A stretch of DNA of 64,000 nucleotides from Nocardia niigatensis NBRC 100131 (GTDB taxonomy: Bacteria; Actinomycetota; Actinomycetes; Mycobacteriales; Mycobacteriaceae): NCBI RefSeq assembly GCF_000308655.1, contig NZ_BAGC01000107.1, forward strand, positions 1-64,000, read 5' to 3'. A program made the translations under genes and the position numbers. Position 1 is the stretch's first letter. Each line of letters starts with the position of its first letter. Positions 17,302 through 25,481 of this stretch are shown piece by piece. The notes below the pieces were generated by a model. It was given only the letters and a program-made list of their open reading frames with translations, had not been told where the DNA came from and did no database searches.

Positions 17302-18357
17302 CTACCAGGTGCGTCGCGCACCCGTCTCGAGCTCGGTGCCCCGATGCCGCCAGTGCGGCTCCTTGTCCACGGTGCGCTCAGTGATGTGGCGCAGACTGCG
17401 GATCACCGATCCGTACAGTCCGGAGGCGGCGGAGGACAGCTTTCCGCCCGGCGGTTCGTCCATGAACGGCATGAACTTGTCCGGGAAACCGGGCATGGTG
17501 CAACCGATGCAGATACCGCCGACATTCGGGCACCCGCCCACGCCGTTGAGCCAACCGCGCTTGGGCACATTGCATTTCACGACCGGACCCCAGCAACCGA
17601 GTTTGACGATGCACTTGGGTGAACCGTATTCGTGCGCGAAATCGCCCTGCTCGTAATAGCCGGCCCGGTCGCAACCCTCGTGCACGGTGGCGCCGAAAAG
17701 CCATTTCGGGCGCAGGGCTTCGTCGAGCGGAATCATCGGCGCCTGGCCGGTCGCCATGTACAGCAGATAGGTCAGGGTCTCGGAGAGATTGTCGGGTTGG
17801 ATGGGGCAGCCCGGCACACATACGATCGGGATGCCGGCCTTGCTCCGCCAGTCCCAGCCCAGATAATCCGGGACACCCATGGCCCCGGTCGGATTGCCCG
17901 CCATGGCGTGGATGCCGCCGTAGGTGGCGCAGGTGCCCACCGCCACGACCGCGGTTGCCTTGGGCGCCAATCGATCCAGCCATTCGCTGGTGGTCATGGG
18001 CTGACCGGTGTCGGGGTTGTTGCCGAACCCGCACCAGTAGCCTTCGGTGTGCAGCTGTTCGTTGGGAATGGAGCCCTCCACGACCAGCACGAACGGCTCG
18101 AGTTCGCCGCGGTCGGCCTTGAAGAACCATTCCAGGAAGTCATCCGCGCCCCCGGTGGGGCCACATTCGAAATCGATCAAAGGCCAGTGGACGGCGACCT
18201 TCGGCAGTCCCGGAAGGGATCCGAGTGCGATCTCCTCGACACTGGGTTGGGTGGCGGCAGTCAACGCCACCGAGTCACCGTCACAACTGAGGCCTGCGTT
18301 GATCCACAGTACGTGGATCAGCGTCTCTTCGGCTTTGACTGCTTCGCCAGTTGGCAT
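17302..18357 (-). CDS. hhyS: Group 1h [NiFe]-hydrogenase small subunit
   Basis: This 351-residue iron-sulfur subunit relays electrons from the NiFe site. No twin-arginine signal is present, as expected for cytosol-facing group 1h enzymes. The proximal-cluster motif is SCDGDS: C25 and D28 replace the usual CxxC, matching the Asp-ligated proximal cluster known in oxygen-tolerant group 1h hydrogenases. Further ligands lie in VGTCATYGG, VPGCPIQPDN, HEGCDRAGYY, KCIVKLGCWGPVVKC and GICIGCTMPGFPD. An 87-nt gap after hypB may hold its own promoter. Confidence 0.95.
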   Translation of the reverse strand: MPTGEAVKAEETLIHVLWINAGLSCDGDSVALTAATQPSVEEIALGSLPGLPKVAVHWPLIDFECGPTGGADDFLEWFFKADRGELEPFVLVVEGSIPNEQLHTEGYWCGFGNNPDTGQPMTTSEWLDRLAPKATAVVAVGTCATYGGIHAMAGNPTGAMGVPDYLGWDWRSKAGIPIVCVPGCPIQPDNLSETLTYLLYMATGQAPMIPLDEALRPKWLFGATVHEGCDRAGYYEQGDFAHEYGSPKCIVKLGCWGPVVKCNVPKRGWLNGVGGCPNVGGICIGCTMPGFPDKFMPFMDEPPGGKLSSAASGLYGSVIRSLRHITERTVDKEPHWRHRGTELETGARRTW

Positions 18358-18444
18358 GAATGCCGCCCTTCAGAAGCTGGTGGCCACCTGCGTGGTTCCG
18401 GTGCAGCATGGAATCGCGTCGAAAGTGACCCTGATCACGTCAGT

Positions 18445-19299
18445 CTATTCTCGGTGTTGACCTTCCTCAAGGCTGCTGAGCAGCGCGGATGTCTGATCGA
18501 ACAGCCATTCGTACCACTGCGGCAGTCCCGTTCCGGTGGTCGCCGACACCGTGAGCACCCCGATGCCGGGATTGACGGAATTCGCGTACGCGCGGCACTG
18601 CTCCACATCGAAATCGACATAGGGCAGCAGGTCCATCTTGTTGACCAGCACCAGCGAGGCGGCCGCGAACATGTGCGGATATTTCAACGGTTTATCGGTG
18701 CCCTCGGTCACCGAGATGACCACGACTTTCGCGTGCTCACCCAGGTCGAAAAGGGCCGGGCAGACCAGATTCCCGACATTCTCGATGAACAGCAGGGTGC
18801 CGGGGGCGGGAGACAGCGCCGTGAGCGCGGTGTCCATCATCGTGGCGTCCAGATGGCATCCGGCGCCGGTATTGACCTGGACCACGGGGCGGCCGGTCGC
18901 GCGGATGCGCTCGCCGTCGAGCATCGTCTCCTGATCGCCCTCGATCACCGCGATCGGGGTGTCGGCGAGGTCCCGCAGCGTGCGCTCGAGCAGAGTCGTC
19001 TTGCCCGAGCCGGGGGAGCTGGTCAGATTGATCGCCACGACGGCCTGCTCCGCCAGCCTGCGCCGGACCGATTGGGCCAGTGCGTCGTTCTTGGCCAGCA
19101 CCTTCTGTTCGAGGGTGATGGTCTCGGTCGGCGCGAGGTGCACGTGCTCGCCGGGACCGTGCCCGTGCCCGTGCGCGTGCACCTGGTCGCCCGCGTCGCC
19201 GTCGTGCCGGTGCGGATGCTCGTGCTCATGTGAATGACGTTGGGGGACAACGGTGATCACGGCTGATCCATCATCACCGCATCCGCAGGTGGCGCACAT
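18445..19299 (-). CDS. hypB: Nickel-binding GTPase HypB
   Basis: HypB inserts nickel with HypA. The 284-residue protein starts MCATCGCGDD and has a His-rich nickel-storage stretch at about residues 23-55. The GTPase domain follows, with P-loop TSSPGSGKTTLLE, the CHLDATMM metal site region, ENVGNLVCPA and NKMDLLPY. Its start lies 43 nt inside the end of hypA in another frame. Confidence 0.95.
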   Translation of the reverse strand: MCATCGCGDDGSAVITVVPQRHSHEHEHPHRHDGDAGDQVHAHGHGHGPGEHVHLAPTETITLEQKVLAKNDALAQSVRRRLAEQAVVAINLTSSPGSGKTTLLERTLRDLADTPIAVIEGDQETMLDGERIRATGRPVVQVNTGAGCHLDATMMDTALTALSPAPGTLLFIENVGNLVCPALFDLGEHAKVVVISVTEGTDKPLKYPHMFAAASLVLVNKMDLLPYVDFDVEQCRAYANSVNPGIGVLTVSATTGTGLPQWYEWLFDQTSALLSSLEEGQHRE

Positions 19300-19631
19300 T
19301 CCCGGCTCACCTCCATGGACCGGATACGCAGCTCGCGCCCCGCGGTGAGTTCCACGTCGGCGCTGCCGCAGGGACACAACAGAATCGGATCGGCGACCTG
19401 GAATCGGTTGCCGCAGGATCGACACGACGCACTGCCCGGAATCACGGCGATCTCGAGCCGCGCGCCCTCGGCCACGGTACCCTCCGCGGCGATCTCGAAA
19501 CAGAACTCCATCGCGTCGGGAATCACCGCGCACAGCGCCCCGACCTCGACGGTCACGTCGTACACCCGCCGACCGGCCGCGTGTTCACACACCGCCTCGA
19601 CAAGGCTGCAGGTTATCGCCATCTCGTGCAC
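19257..19631 (-). CDS. hypA: Nickel chaperone HypA
   Basis: The 124-residue protein begins at GTG and reads (M)HEMAITCSLVEAV, where His2 is the nickel-binding residue. The C-terminal zinc site is CRSCGNRF plus CPCGSADVEL; the second pair is C-x-C rather than the usual C-x2-C. It ends ELRIRSMEV as in other HypA, followed by an extra tail that overlaps hypB. An open frame continues upstream but only as out-of-frame sequence of the nickel permease. Confidence 0.9.
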   Translation of the reverse strand: MHEMAITCSLVEAVCEHAAGRRVYDVTVEVGALCAVIPDAMEFCFEIAAEGTVAEGARLEIAVIPGSASCRSCGNRFQVADPILLCPCGSADVELTAGRELRIRSMEVSRECAPPADAVMMDQP

Positions 19632-19666
19632 AGGGGCCTCGATTCGACGACCGGAGAAGACCCACG

Positions 19667-20785
19667 CTACTCCCCGGCCTCGGATGCGTGGGCGTTTTCC
19701 CCGGGGGGCCCGCCGGCCCACCGTTGCTCGATCCGGCCGAAGCGCCAACCGGCCAGCGCGACCACCCAGGTGCCGACGAAAACGCCGATGACCAGGCAGC
19801 CGAGCAGGGTCGAATCGATCCCGCCCGGGTCCGTATGCGCGCCGCGCAGGCTCAGCAGTTCGACCGTGCCCACGATCAGGGCGACCGCCACCGACAGCGC
19901 CGTCACGGTGAGGTTGTAGTAGATCTTGCGCAGCGGCTGCGCGAAGGCCCAGCCGTAGGCGAAGTTCATGAAGGTGCCGTCGATGGTGTCGAGCAGGCTC
20001 ATGCCCGCCGCGAACAGGACCGGCAGGCACAGGATGGCATACCAGGGCAGCCCGGCCGCCGCGCTGGTCCCGGCCAGCACCAGCAACGCGACCTCGGTGG
20101 CGGTGTCGAAGCCCAGGCCGAACAGCAGGCCGATCGGGAACAGCTGCCACGGCCGGGAGATCGACTTCATCACCGGGCCCAGCAGCCGGGTGACGAATCC
20201 GCGCCCGGCGAGCCGGGTCTCCAGCTCGGCCTCGTCGAACCGGCCGGAGCGCAGTCCGCGCACCGCGCGCAGAATCCCCATCAGCACAACGAGATTGATG
20301 ATGGCGATGAGATAGAGGAAGCCGCCCGCCACCGCGGCGCCGACCACACCGGAGTAGTGGTGCAGCGCGGAGGAATCGTCCGCCACCGGCCCGGCAACCG
20401 CTTTCACGCCGACGGACAGCAGCAGTGCCAGCCCGAACACCACGGTGGAATGCCCGAGCGAGAAGTACAGCCCGACCGACAGCGGCCGCTGCCCGTCGTG
20501 CATGAGCTTGCGGGTGGTGTTGTCGATGGCGGCGATGTGGTCGGCGTCGAAGGCATGCCGCAGGCCCAGGACGTAGGCGGTGAGCCCGACTCCGAACCCG
20601 AGCGTCCGGTCGCCGACGCTGAAATGCCGTGGGGCGACGATCCCGATCAGCGTGCCCCAGCCGATCACATGCAACCCGACGACCACCGCGATGATCCCGG
20701 CCAGGCGCAGCCATTCCTGCCTGGTGATGGTGAACCGATCGGTCAGAAATCGAATCGGACCACGTCGCTGCACTGTCGACGCCAC
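19667..20785 (-). CDS. nicT: Nickel/cobalt permease, NicT/HoxN family
   Basis: This 372-residue membrane protein imports nickel for the hydrogenase. The signature RHAFDADHIAAIDNTTRK (about residues 76-93, with the HX4DH metal-selective core), a second motif LGFDTATE and about eight membrane segments identify the family. It is the first gene of the hydrogenase block in transcription order. The 72 bp upstream (20786-20857) probably carry a promoter, although I see no clear nickel-regulator operator there. Confidence 0.92.
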   Translation of the reverse strand: MASTVQRRGPIRFLTDRFTITRQEWLRLAGIIAVVVGLHVIGWGTLIGIVAPRHFSVGDRTLGFGVGLTAYVLGLRHAFDADHIAAIDNTTRKLMHDGQRPLSVGLYFSLGHSTVVFGLALLLSVGVKAVAGPVADDSSALHHYSGVVGAAVAGGFLYLIAIINLVVLMGILRAVRGLRSGRFDEAELETRLAGRGFVTRLLGPVMKSISRPWQLFPIGLLFGLGFDTATEVALLVLAGTSAAAGLPWYAILCLPVLFAAGMSLLDTIDGTFMNFAYGWAFAQPLRKIYYNLTVTALSVAVALIVGTVELLSLRGAHTDPGGIDSTLLGCLVIGVFVGTWVVALAGWRFGRIEQRWAGGPPGENAHASEAGE

Positions 20786-20857
20786 GGCTGACTCCCTGTG
20801 ACCCGGGTTCCTCGACCGTAGACTCCGTCGCCCGGCGCGGCAAGGCCGCTCGATGTG

Positions 20858-21874
20858 TCAGGAGCCGCGGAGGGACTCGATCGCGTACCGCAAACCGGTG
20901 TTTCCGGGATCCTCGGCGGGTGCGGGCACGACGATGCCGTGGACGAGGCCCGCGTAGCGGTCGCGCACGAGCTCCGGCAGCGCCTCGTAGTCGCCGCAGA
21001 CGAGCAGCGTGTCCAGGACGTCATCGGTCACCACTTCGTGGAGTCGGTGCCAGCCTTGGGCTTTCACCAGTTCGCGCAGCCGTTCGAACAATTCGGGCAG
21101 ACCGAGCCGCAGCAGGGTCGGCCGGTAGGACGGGGTGGAGTAGAGGAAGGCGAGCAGCCGGCGCTGCCGCTCGCGTTCGCGTGCCACCGCGGCTGCCGTG
21201 GGACCGGTCGCGATCGGGATCGCCGTGATGATTCCGGGAGCGGGGCGCGAGTGTGCCGCGGCGCCCGCCTCGACCGCGGGCCGGACGACATCGCGCAGGT
21301 AACCCGGATCGGAATTGGTGGAGTGGGTGATCACGCCGTCGGCGAGTTGTCCTGCGAGCCCGCACATTCCGGGATTGACCGCGCCGAGCAGGATCGGCGG
21401 TGGTGCGATGTCGTCGGGTCCGGGATTGAAGTACGGCTGCAGCCGGGTCACCCGGTAGCTGTCGCCGTCATGGTCGATCGAGCCGCCGGATGCGAACGCG
21501 GCGAACAACTCTCGCAGCACGGTGAGGTATTCGCCCATCCGGGCGACGGGTTCGGTCCACGGCATTCCGAACCGGCCTTCGATGTTCTGCCTGATCTGTG
21601 TTCCGAGCCCCAGTTCGAAGCGGCCACCGGAGAATTTCGCGAGATCCCAGGCGTTGTACGCGACCAGGGTCGGGCTCCGGACGAAGGCCAGCGTGATCGC
21701 GGTCCGCACGGTGATCCGGCTCGTGTGCTCGGCCGCCAGCAGCGCGACCGCGAAGGAATCGTGGATCGTCTCCGGAATATGGACCCCGTCGAAACCCAGG
21801 TCCTCCACGCGGCGGGCCGCTCGCGGCACCTCCGACAGTGGCAGGCGGGCATCCAGGGCTGCATAGACTTTCAT
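20858..21874 (-). CDS. LLM-class (F420-type) oxidoreductase
   Basis: This 338-residue TIM-barrel protein is of the luciferase-like monooxygenase family. Typical features are EDLGFDGVHIPETIHDSF near residue 27, RITVRTAITLAFVRSP, and GGRFELGLGTQI (about residue 85), as in F420-dependent mycobacterial enzymes. The substrate is unknown. The start at 21874 is the family-like MKVYAALDA; the open frame continues upstream without similarity. It is divergent from the thioesterase gene, sharing a 124-bp promoter region. Confidence 0.85.
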   Translation of the reverse strand: MKVYAALDARLPLSEVPRAARRVEDLGFDGVHIPETIHDSFAVALLAAEHTSRITVRTAITLAFVRSPTLVAYNAWDLAKFSGGRFELGLGTQIRQNIEGRFGMPWTEPVARMGEYLTVLRELFAAFASGGSIDHDGDSYRVTRLQPYFNPGPDDIAPPPILLGAVNPGMCGLAGQLADGVITHSTNSDPGYLRDVVRPAVEAGAAAHSRPAPGIITAIPIATGPTAAAVARERERQRRLLAFLYSTPSYRPTLLRLGLPELFERLRELVKAQGWHRLHEVVTDDVLDTLLVCGDYEALPELVRDRYAGLVHGIVVPAPAEDPGNTGLRYAIESLRGS

Positions 21875-21998
21875 CGACCGTCTTCCTCGACATCGGTGCG
21901 TTCTCGGTGCTGACGGTAGCGGGGTGTGAAGAGTGGGATGGGGCGGGCGGGGGAGCACGGCCGTGTGCAAATATCTCGCTATGGCTGGAGGTACGCAT

Positions 21999-22823
21999 AT
22001 GTGGCCGGTGGTGGACTTGGCTGATCTGCTCGATGTTCTCGATCTGACCGAGGTTGGGGCGCGACGGTTTCGGGCACGCAATGTGACGTCGACGCTGCCG
22101 ACGACGCTCGGTAGCCAGACGCTCGCGCAAGCCGTGGTCGCCGCGGAGCGGACAGTGCCGCATATGGCCGTGCAGTCGATGCACGGGGTCTTCCCGCGCG
22201 GCGGATATGCCGAGCGGGAGGTCGATGTGGAGGTCGAGGTCGTGCAGTCGGGGCGCGCGCTGGCGACCGTGCAGGTGGCGTTCCGTCAGGACGGGCGCGA
22301 GCACGCCCGGGTGCTGATAATGCTCAGCGCCGAGGAGCCGGACTTCCTCAGCCACGGCGCCCGCCTGCCCCAGGAGGTGCCGCGGCCGGAGGAGTGCGAC
22401 GAACTGCCGTGCGCGCTGTTGCCGTGGGAAGTGCGGACACTCGGTGGGGCGGACGCGCTCGCGGCCGAGTTGGCCGGGCCGCCGACCCTGGATGTGTGGA
22501 TGCGCTGTGACAAGGCGCCCGATCTGCCGGGCATGTCCCGCGCGCTGCTGGCGCACGGCAGCGAGGGCTTCCTGGGCCCGGTCGCGACGCGGCCGTACCC
22601 GCAGACCGAGATCGCGCGGCGCGGTGGTCGGGGCACGGCGGCGATGCTCACCCAGACCGTCACCTTCCATCGTCCGTTCACGATGCACGACTGGCTGTTG
22701 CTGCACTGCGAGAGCCCGTTCGCCGGCGGCAGCCGGATGTACGGCCGCATCCAGGTCTTCACCCAGTCCGGCGATCTGGTGGCATCGGTCTCCGCGCAGG
22801 GTTTGATGCGTCGGGCCGGCTGA
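21999..22823 (+). CDS. tesB: Acyl-CoA thioesterase II, TesB-like
   Basis: This 274-residue double-hotdog thioesterase would hydrolyse acyl-CoA in the cytosol. The N-terminal hotdog shows LGSQTLAQAVVAAERTVP and MHGVFPRGG; the C-terminal hotdog ends in PFAGGSRMYGRIQVFTQSGDLVASVSAQGLMR, as in TesB. GGAGG at 21987-21991 is 7 nt before the ATG at 21999, so that start is preferred over upstream in-frame ATGs. The in-vivo substrate is unknown. Confidence 0.88.
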   Translation: MWPVVDLADLLDVLDLTEVGARRFRARNVTSTLPTTLGSQTLAQAVVAAERTVPHMAVQSMHGVFPRGGYAEREVDVEVEVVQSGRALATVQVAFRQDGREHARVLIMLSAEEPDFLSHGARLPQEVPRPEECDELPCALLPWEVRTLGGADALAAELAGPPTLDVWMRCDKAPDLPGMSRALLAHGSEGFLGPVATRPYPQTEIARRGGRGTAAMLTQTVTFHRPFTMHDWLLLHCESPFAGGSRMYGRIQVFTQSGDLVASVSAQGLMRRAG

Positions 22824-22958
22824 CCTTTCGGGACAGGTTCTTTCGCGTGCTGCGGCGCGAGAAGCTTGTGTCGCAGGTCAATAAGTATGAAATCGAATGG
22901 CCTCGACGTCGGTGGCCTGCAGAATGCCCTGCCCACGAAATAGGCGGGGGAGCCGCGC

Positions 22959-23471
22959 TCATTCGTAGCCGGGCCGGCCGCCTTCGAGCATCTCGGCGAA
23001 GGCGAGCCAGGCCTGCGCGCGATCACGGGCCAGCCGGGCGACCCCGGGCAGGTGCTGCGGCGGCAGCACCTGCCGTGCCTGCTCGAACCGGTGCCGGTCG
23101 AAGCCCGGGATGGTCAACCAGCGCAGCAGGTTCCGGCCCGGCTCACTGCGGCTGACCACCGGATCATTGCGCAGGCGGCGCATGATGGTGCTGGTCGCGT
23201 CGACGACCGGCACGACCGCGGGTGCGTGCCCGTGGCGGAGTTCCTCGATCACGGCCTCGGGCAGCCCGGTGGCCGAGGCGACCCGCGCGGTCGGGATATC
23301 GGGCAACAGGGCGAGCAGTTCGGTCGCCAGTTGCCGTCGCCGGGTCGAATCGGGCCGCGGGGCAGCGGGCGGCGCCAGGTCGACCACTTCGGCCGACGCG
23401 GCGTCCGGCCCCTCGGATTCCGCGCCGGATGCCGGATGCCTCATGTCTGCCCTGCCTGCGATCTCTGTCAC
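22959..23471 (-). CDS. Hypothetical protein, possible helix-turn-helix
   Basis: I do not recognise this 170-residue protein. After a low-complexity N-terminal 45 residues it is helical, with TARVASATGLPEAVIEELRHG at about residues 61-81 resembling a short helix-turn-helix. The C-terminal half has an amphipathic segment around EQARQVLPPQHLPGVARLA. It begins at GTG. The AT-richer leader contains a palindrome (23545-23557) that could be an autoregulatory site. Confidence 0.6.
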   Translation of the reverse strand: MTEIAGRADMRHPASGAESEGPDAASAEVVDLAPPAAPRPDSTRRRQLATELLALLPDIPTARVASATGLPEAVIEELRHGHAPAVVPVVDATSTIMRRLRNDPVVSRSEPGRNLLRWLTIPGFDRHRFEQARQVLPPQHLPGVARLARDRAQAWLAFAEMLEGGRPGYE

Positions 23472-23544
23472 TGTACGACAAGATTCTATATCAACCTCTG
23501 ATGCCTATTACCTGCAATTTCGCTACATGCGACGCGAGAATGCG

Positions 23545-23557
23545 CAGTAACTTACTG
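23545..23557. promoter_or_regulatory. Palindrome CAGTAA-C-TTACTG
   Basis: A 13-bp perfect palindrome lies in an AT-rich stretch 74 nt upstream of the start of the minus-strand gene at 22959-23471. Its position suits an operator of that gene. No binding protein is known from the sequence. Confidence 0.35.
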
Positions 23558-23596
23558 ACCTCGGTGTTTTGATCGGTAAGCCCTCGGCGCTTGTGA

Positions 23597-23743
23597 TCAG
23601 TAGGCGATGAAGAGGATCTCGTCGCGCGAATAATCCTGATCGGGGTGCCGTTCGGCGAGGTGAGCCAGGGTCTTCTCGACCAGGTCGTCCTCGTTCTCGC
23701 CGCGAATGTATTCACCGCACGGGCAGCTCAGGCGGGTCTTCAT
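23597..23743 (-). CDS. Small DUF1059-like protein
   Basis: This 48-residue protein begins MKTRLSCPCGEYIRGENEDD and ends DEILFIAY. This matches the small DUF1059 family, which has a C-x-C metal-site candidate near the N-terminus and an amphipathic helix. GGGAG lies 6 nt before the ATG at 23743; an ATG one codon earlier is too close to it. Function unknown. It lies between the GMC oxidoreductase (same strand, upstream) and the hypothetical gene. Confidence 0.75.
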   Translation of the reverse strand: MKTRLSCPCGEYIRGENEDDLVEKTLAHLAERHPDQDYSRDEILFIAY

Positions 23744-23840
23744 CATCTACTCCCAATGTGATTGCGGGGGACGGCTTCTCGTCCGATTCGCCTCGTTCGA
23801 GTATGCACCGGGTCGTCGACCCGGTGACATGGCGGCCCGG

Positions 23841-25460
23841 CTACGCGCGCCGGTCCGCCAGCAGTATCTCGGCGCATTTCTCACCGATCATCAGCGACGG
23901 CGCGTTGGTGTTGCCGCCGGTGATGCTCGGCATGATCGAGGCGTCGGCCACGCGCAGGCCCTCGATGCCGTGCACCTCGAGCGTGGGGTCGACGACCGCG
24001 CGCTCGTCCACGCCCATGCGGCAGGTGCCGACCGGGTGGTAGATGGAGTGCACGCGGTTGGGCAGCTCGCGCCGCAGCGCGGCCTCGTCGGCGAAATCGC
24101 TTCCCGGCGAGTACTCCTCGGTGATGTCCGGGGCGATCGCCGAGTGCGCCATGATCTCCCGCACGCGCTGGATGCCCGCGATCAGGAAGTCCGCGTCGCG
24201 CGGATCGGTCAGGTAGCCCGGATCGATCAGCGGGGCGGCGAACGGATCGGCCGACGCGAGGGTTACCTGCCCGCGGCTGTGCGGATAGATGAGGCTGGGC
24301 ATGACGGTGAGCGCCGCGCTCCGCTCGACCAGATACATCTTGTCGGCATCCTGATTCGGCACCGGATAACTCCACGGCAGGCTGTGGATCTGCATGTCCG
24401 GGTAATCACCGGGTGCGGCATCGGTTTTCACGAAGCCCACCGCCTCGAAGACCGTACGGCCCATCCACGAACTGCCGGGCCGCCGCAGCTCCCGCAGCAG
24501 AGCGCGCGCGAAGTAGGTCGGGATGCCGCGGTGGATGGCCTTCTTGGACACGAAGGTCATGGGCACGAACAGGTGGTCGTGCAGGTTCTGGCCGACGGGC
24601 AGGTCCGCGACGACCTCGATGCCGAGGTCGCGCAGGTGCTGGGCCGGGCCGATGCCCGAGAGCATGAGCAGCTGCGGGGAGCCGACCACGCCGCCGGAGA
24701 CGATGACCTCCTTGGCGGCGCGCACGACGCGGCGGGAGCCGTTCTTCTCGGCGATCTCGACGCCGAGGGCGCGGCCGTTCTCGATCACGACGCGGGTGGC
24801 GTGGACGTGGGTGAGCACGGTGAGGTGCGAGTTGGGCATGTTGGTGATGAAGCCGCGCGAGGAGCTGTAGCGCAGGCCGTCCTTGACGCTCTGCTGGAAG
24901 ATCGAGATGCCTTCCTGCGATGCGCCGTTGTAGTCCTTGATGATCGGCGCGCCGAGGGTTTCGGACGCGGCGGTCATGAACTCCTCGGCGATCGGGGTGA
25001 TCTCGCGCGGGCGGGTCACCTCGATCGGGCCGCCGGTGGCGCGGTAGTCGTCCGCCCCGTCGACCCAGTTCTCGAGGCGCTTGTAGGCGGGCAGGACCTC
25101 GTCGTAGCTCCAGCCCTTGTTGCCCTCGGCGGCCCAGGAGTCGAAGTTGGCCTTGTTGCCGCGCACATAGAGCATGCCGTTGACCGAGCTGGAACCACCC
25201 AGCACCTTGCCGCGGGTCATGGGGATCTCGCGGTCGTTCGCGTGCTTCTGCGGGACCGAATACTGCTTCCAGCACACCCTTTCCTTCAAGCGGGGAATGG
25301 TGTGCACCATCGTGATCAGACCCGGGCTGATGACCAGCCGGGTGTCGTCGGACCGCCCGGCCTCCAGCAGGAGCACCGACTCGCCGGCGGCCGCCAGCCT
25401 GCCCGCGACCACGGCCCCCGCACTGCCCGCTCCGACGACGATGTAGTCGGCCTCGTTCAT
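23841..25460 (-). CDS. GMC-family FAD oxidoreductase
   Basis: This flavoenzyme of about 539 residues is of the glucose-methanol-choline family and probably oxidises an alcohol. The N-terminus has the dinucleotide fold VGAGSAGAVVAGRLAAAG, then GKVLGGSSSVNGMLYVRG (GMC signature 1), GGVVGSPQLLMLSGIGP (signature 2), and the C-terminal YHPVGTCRMG and GGNTNAPS with the active-site His/Asn region. It follows CYP125 by about 20 nt, so P450-made alcohols or sterol-like compounds are plausible substrates. An ATG 12 nt upstream is an alternative start. Confidence 0.9.
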   Translation of the reverse strand: MNEADYIVVGAGSAGAVVAGRLAAAGESVLLLEAGRSDDTRLVISPGLITMVHTIPRLKERVCWKQYSVPQKHANDREIPMTRGKVLGGSSSVNGMLYVRGNKANFDSWAAEGNKGWSYDEVLPAYKRLENWVDGADDYRATGGPIEVTRPREITPIAEEFMTAASETLGAPIIKDYNGASQEGISIFQQSVKDGLRYSSSRGFITNMPNSHLTVLTHVHATRVVIENGRALGVEIAEKNGSRRVVRAAKEVIVSGGVVGSPQLLMLSGIGPAQHLRDLGIEVVADLPVGQNLHDHLFVPMTFVSKKAIHRGIPTYFARALLRELRRPGSSWMGRTVFEAVGFVKTDAAPGDYPDMQIHSLPWSYPVPNQDADKMYLVERSAALTVMPSLIYPHSRGQVTLASADPFAAPLIDPGYLTDPRDADFLIAGIQRVREIMAHSAIAPDITEEYSPGSDFADEAALRRELPNRVHSIYHPVGTCRMGVDERAVVDPTLEVHGIEGLRVADASIMPSITGGNTNAPSLMIGEKCAEILLADRRA

Positions 25461-25481
25461 GATCTCGCCCATCGTGGTGTG

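Noticed and set aside
15906..17384. A 492-codon open frame antisense to the hydrogenase large subunit
   Set aside because: The minus strand encodes a complete hydrogenase subunit with all ligands; the antisense product has no family likeness.
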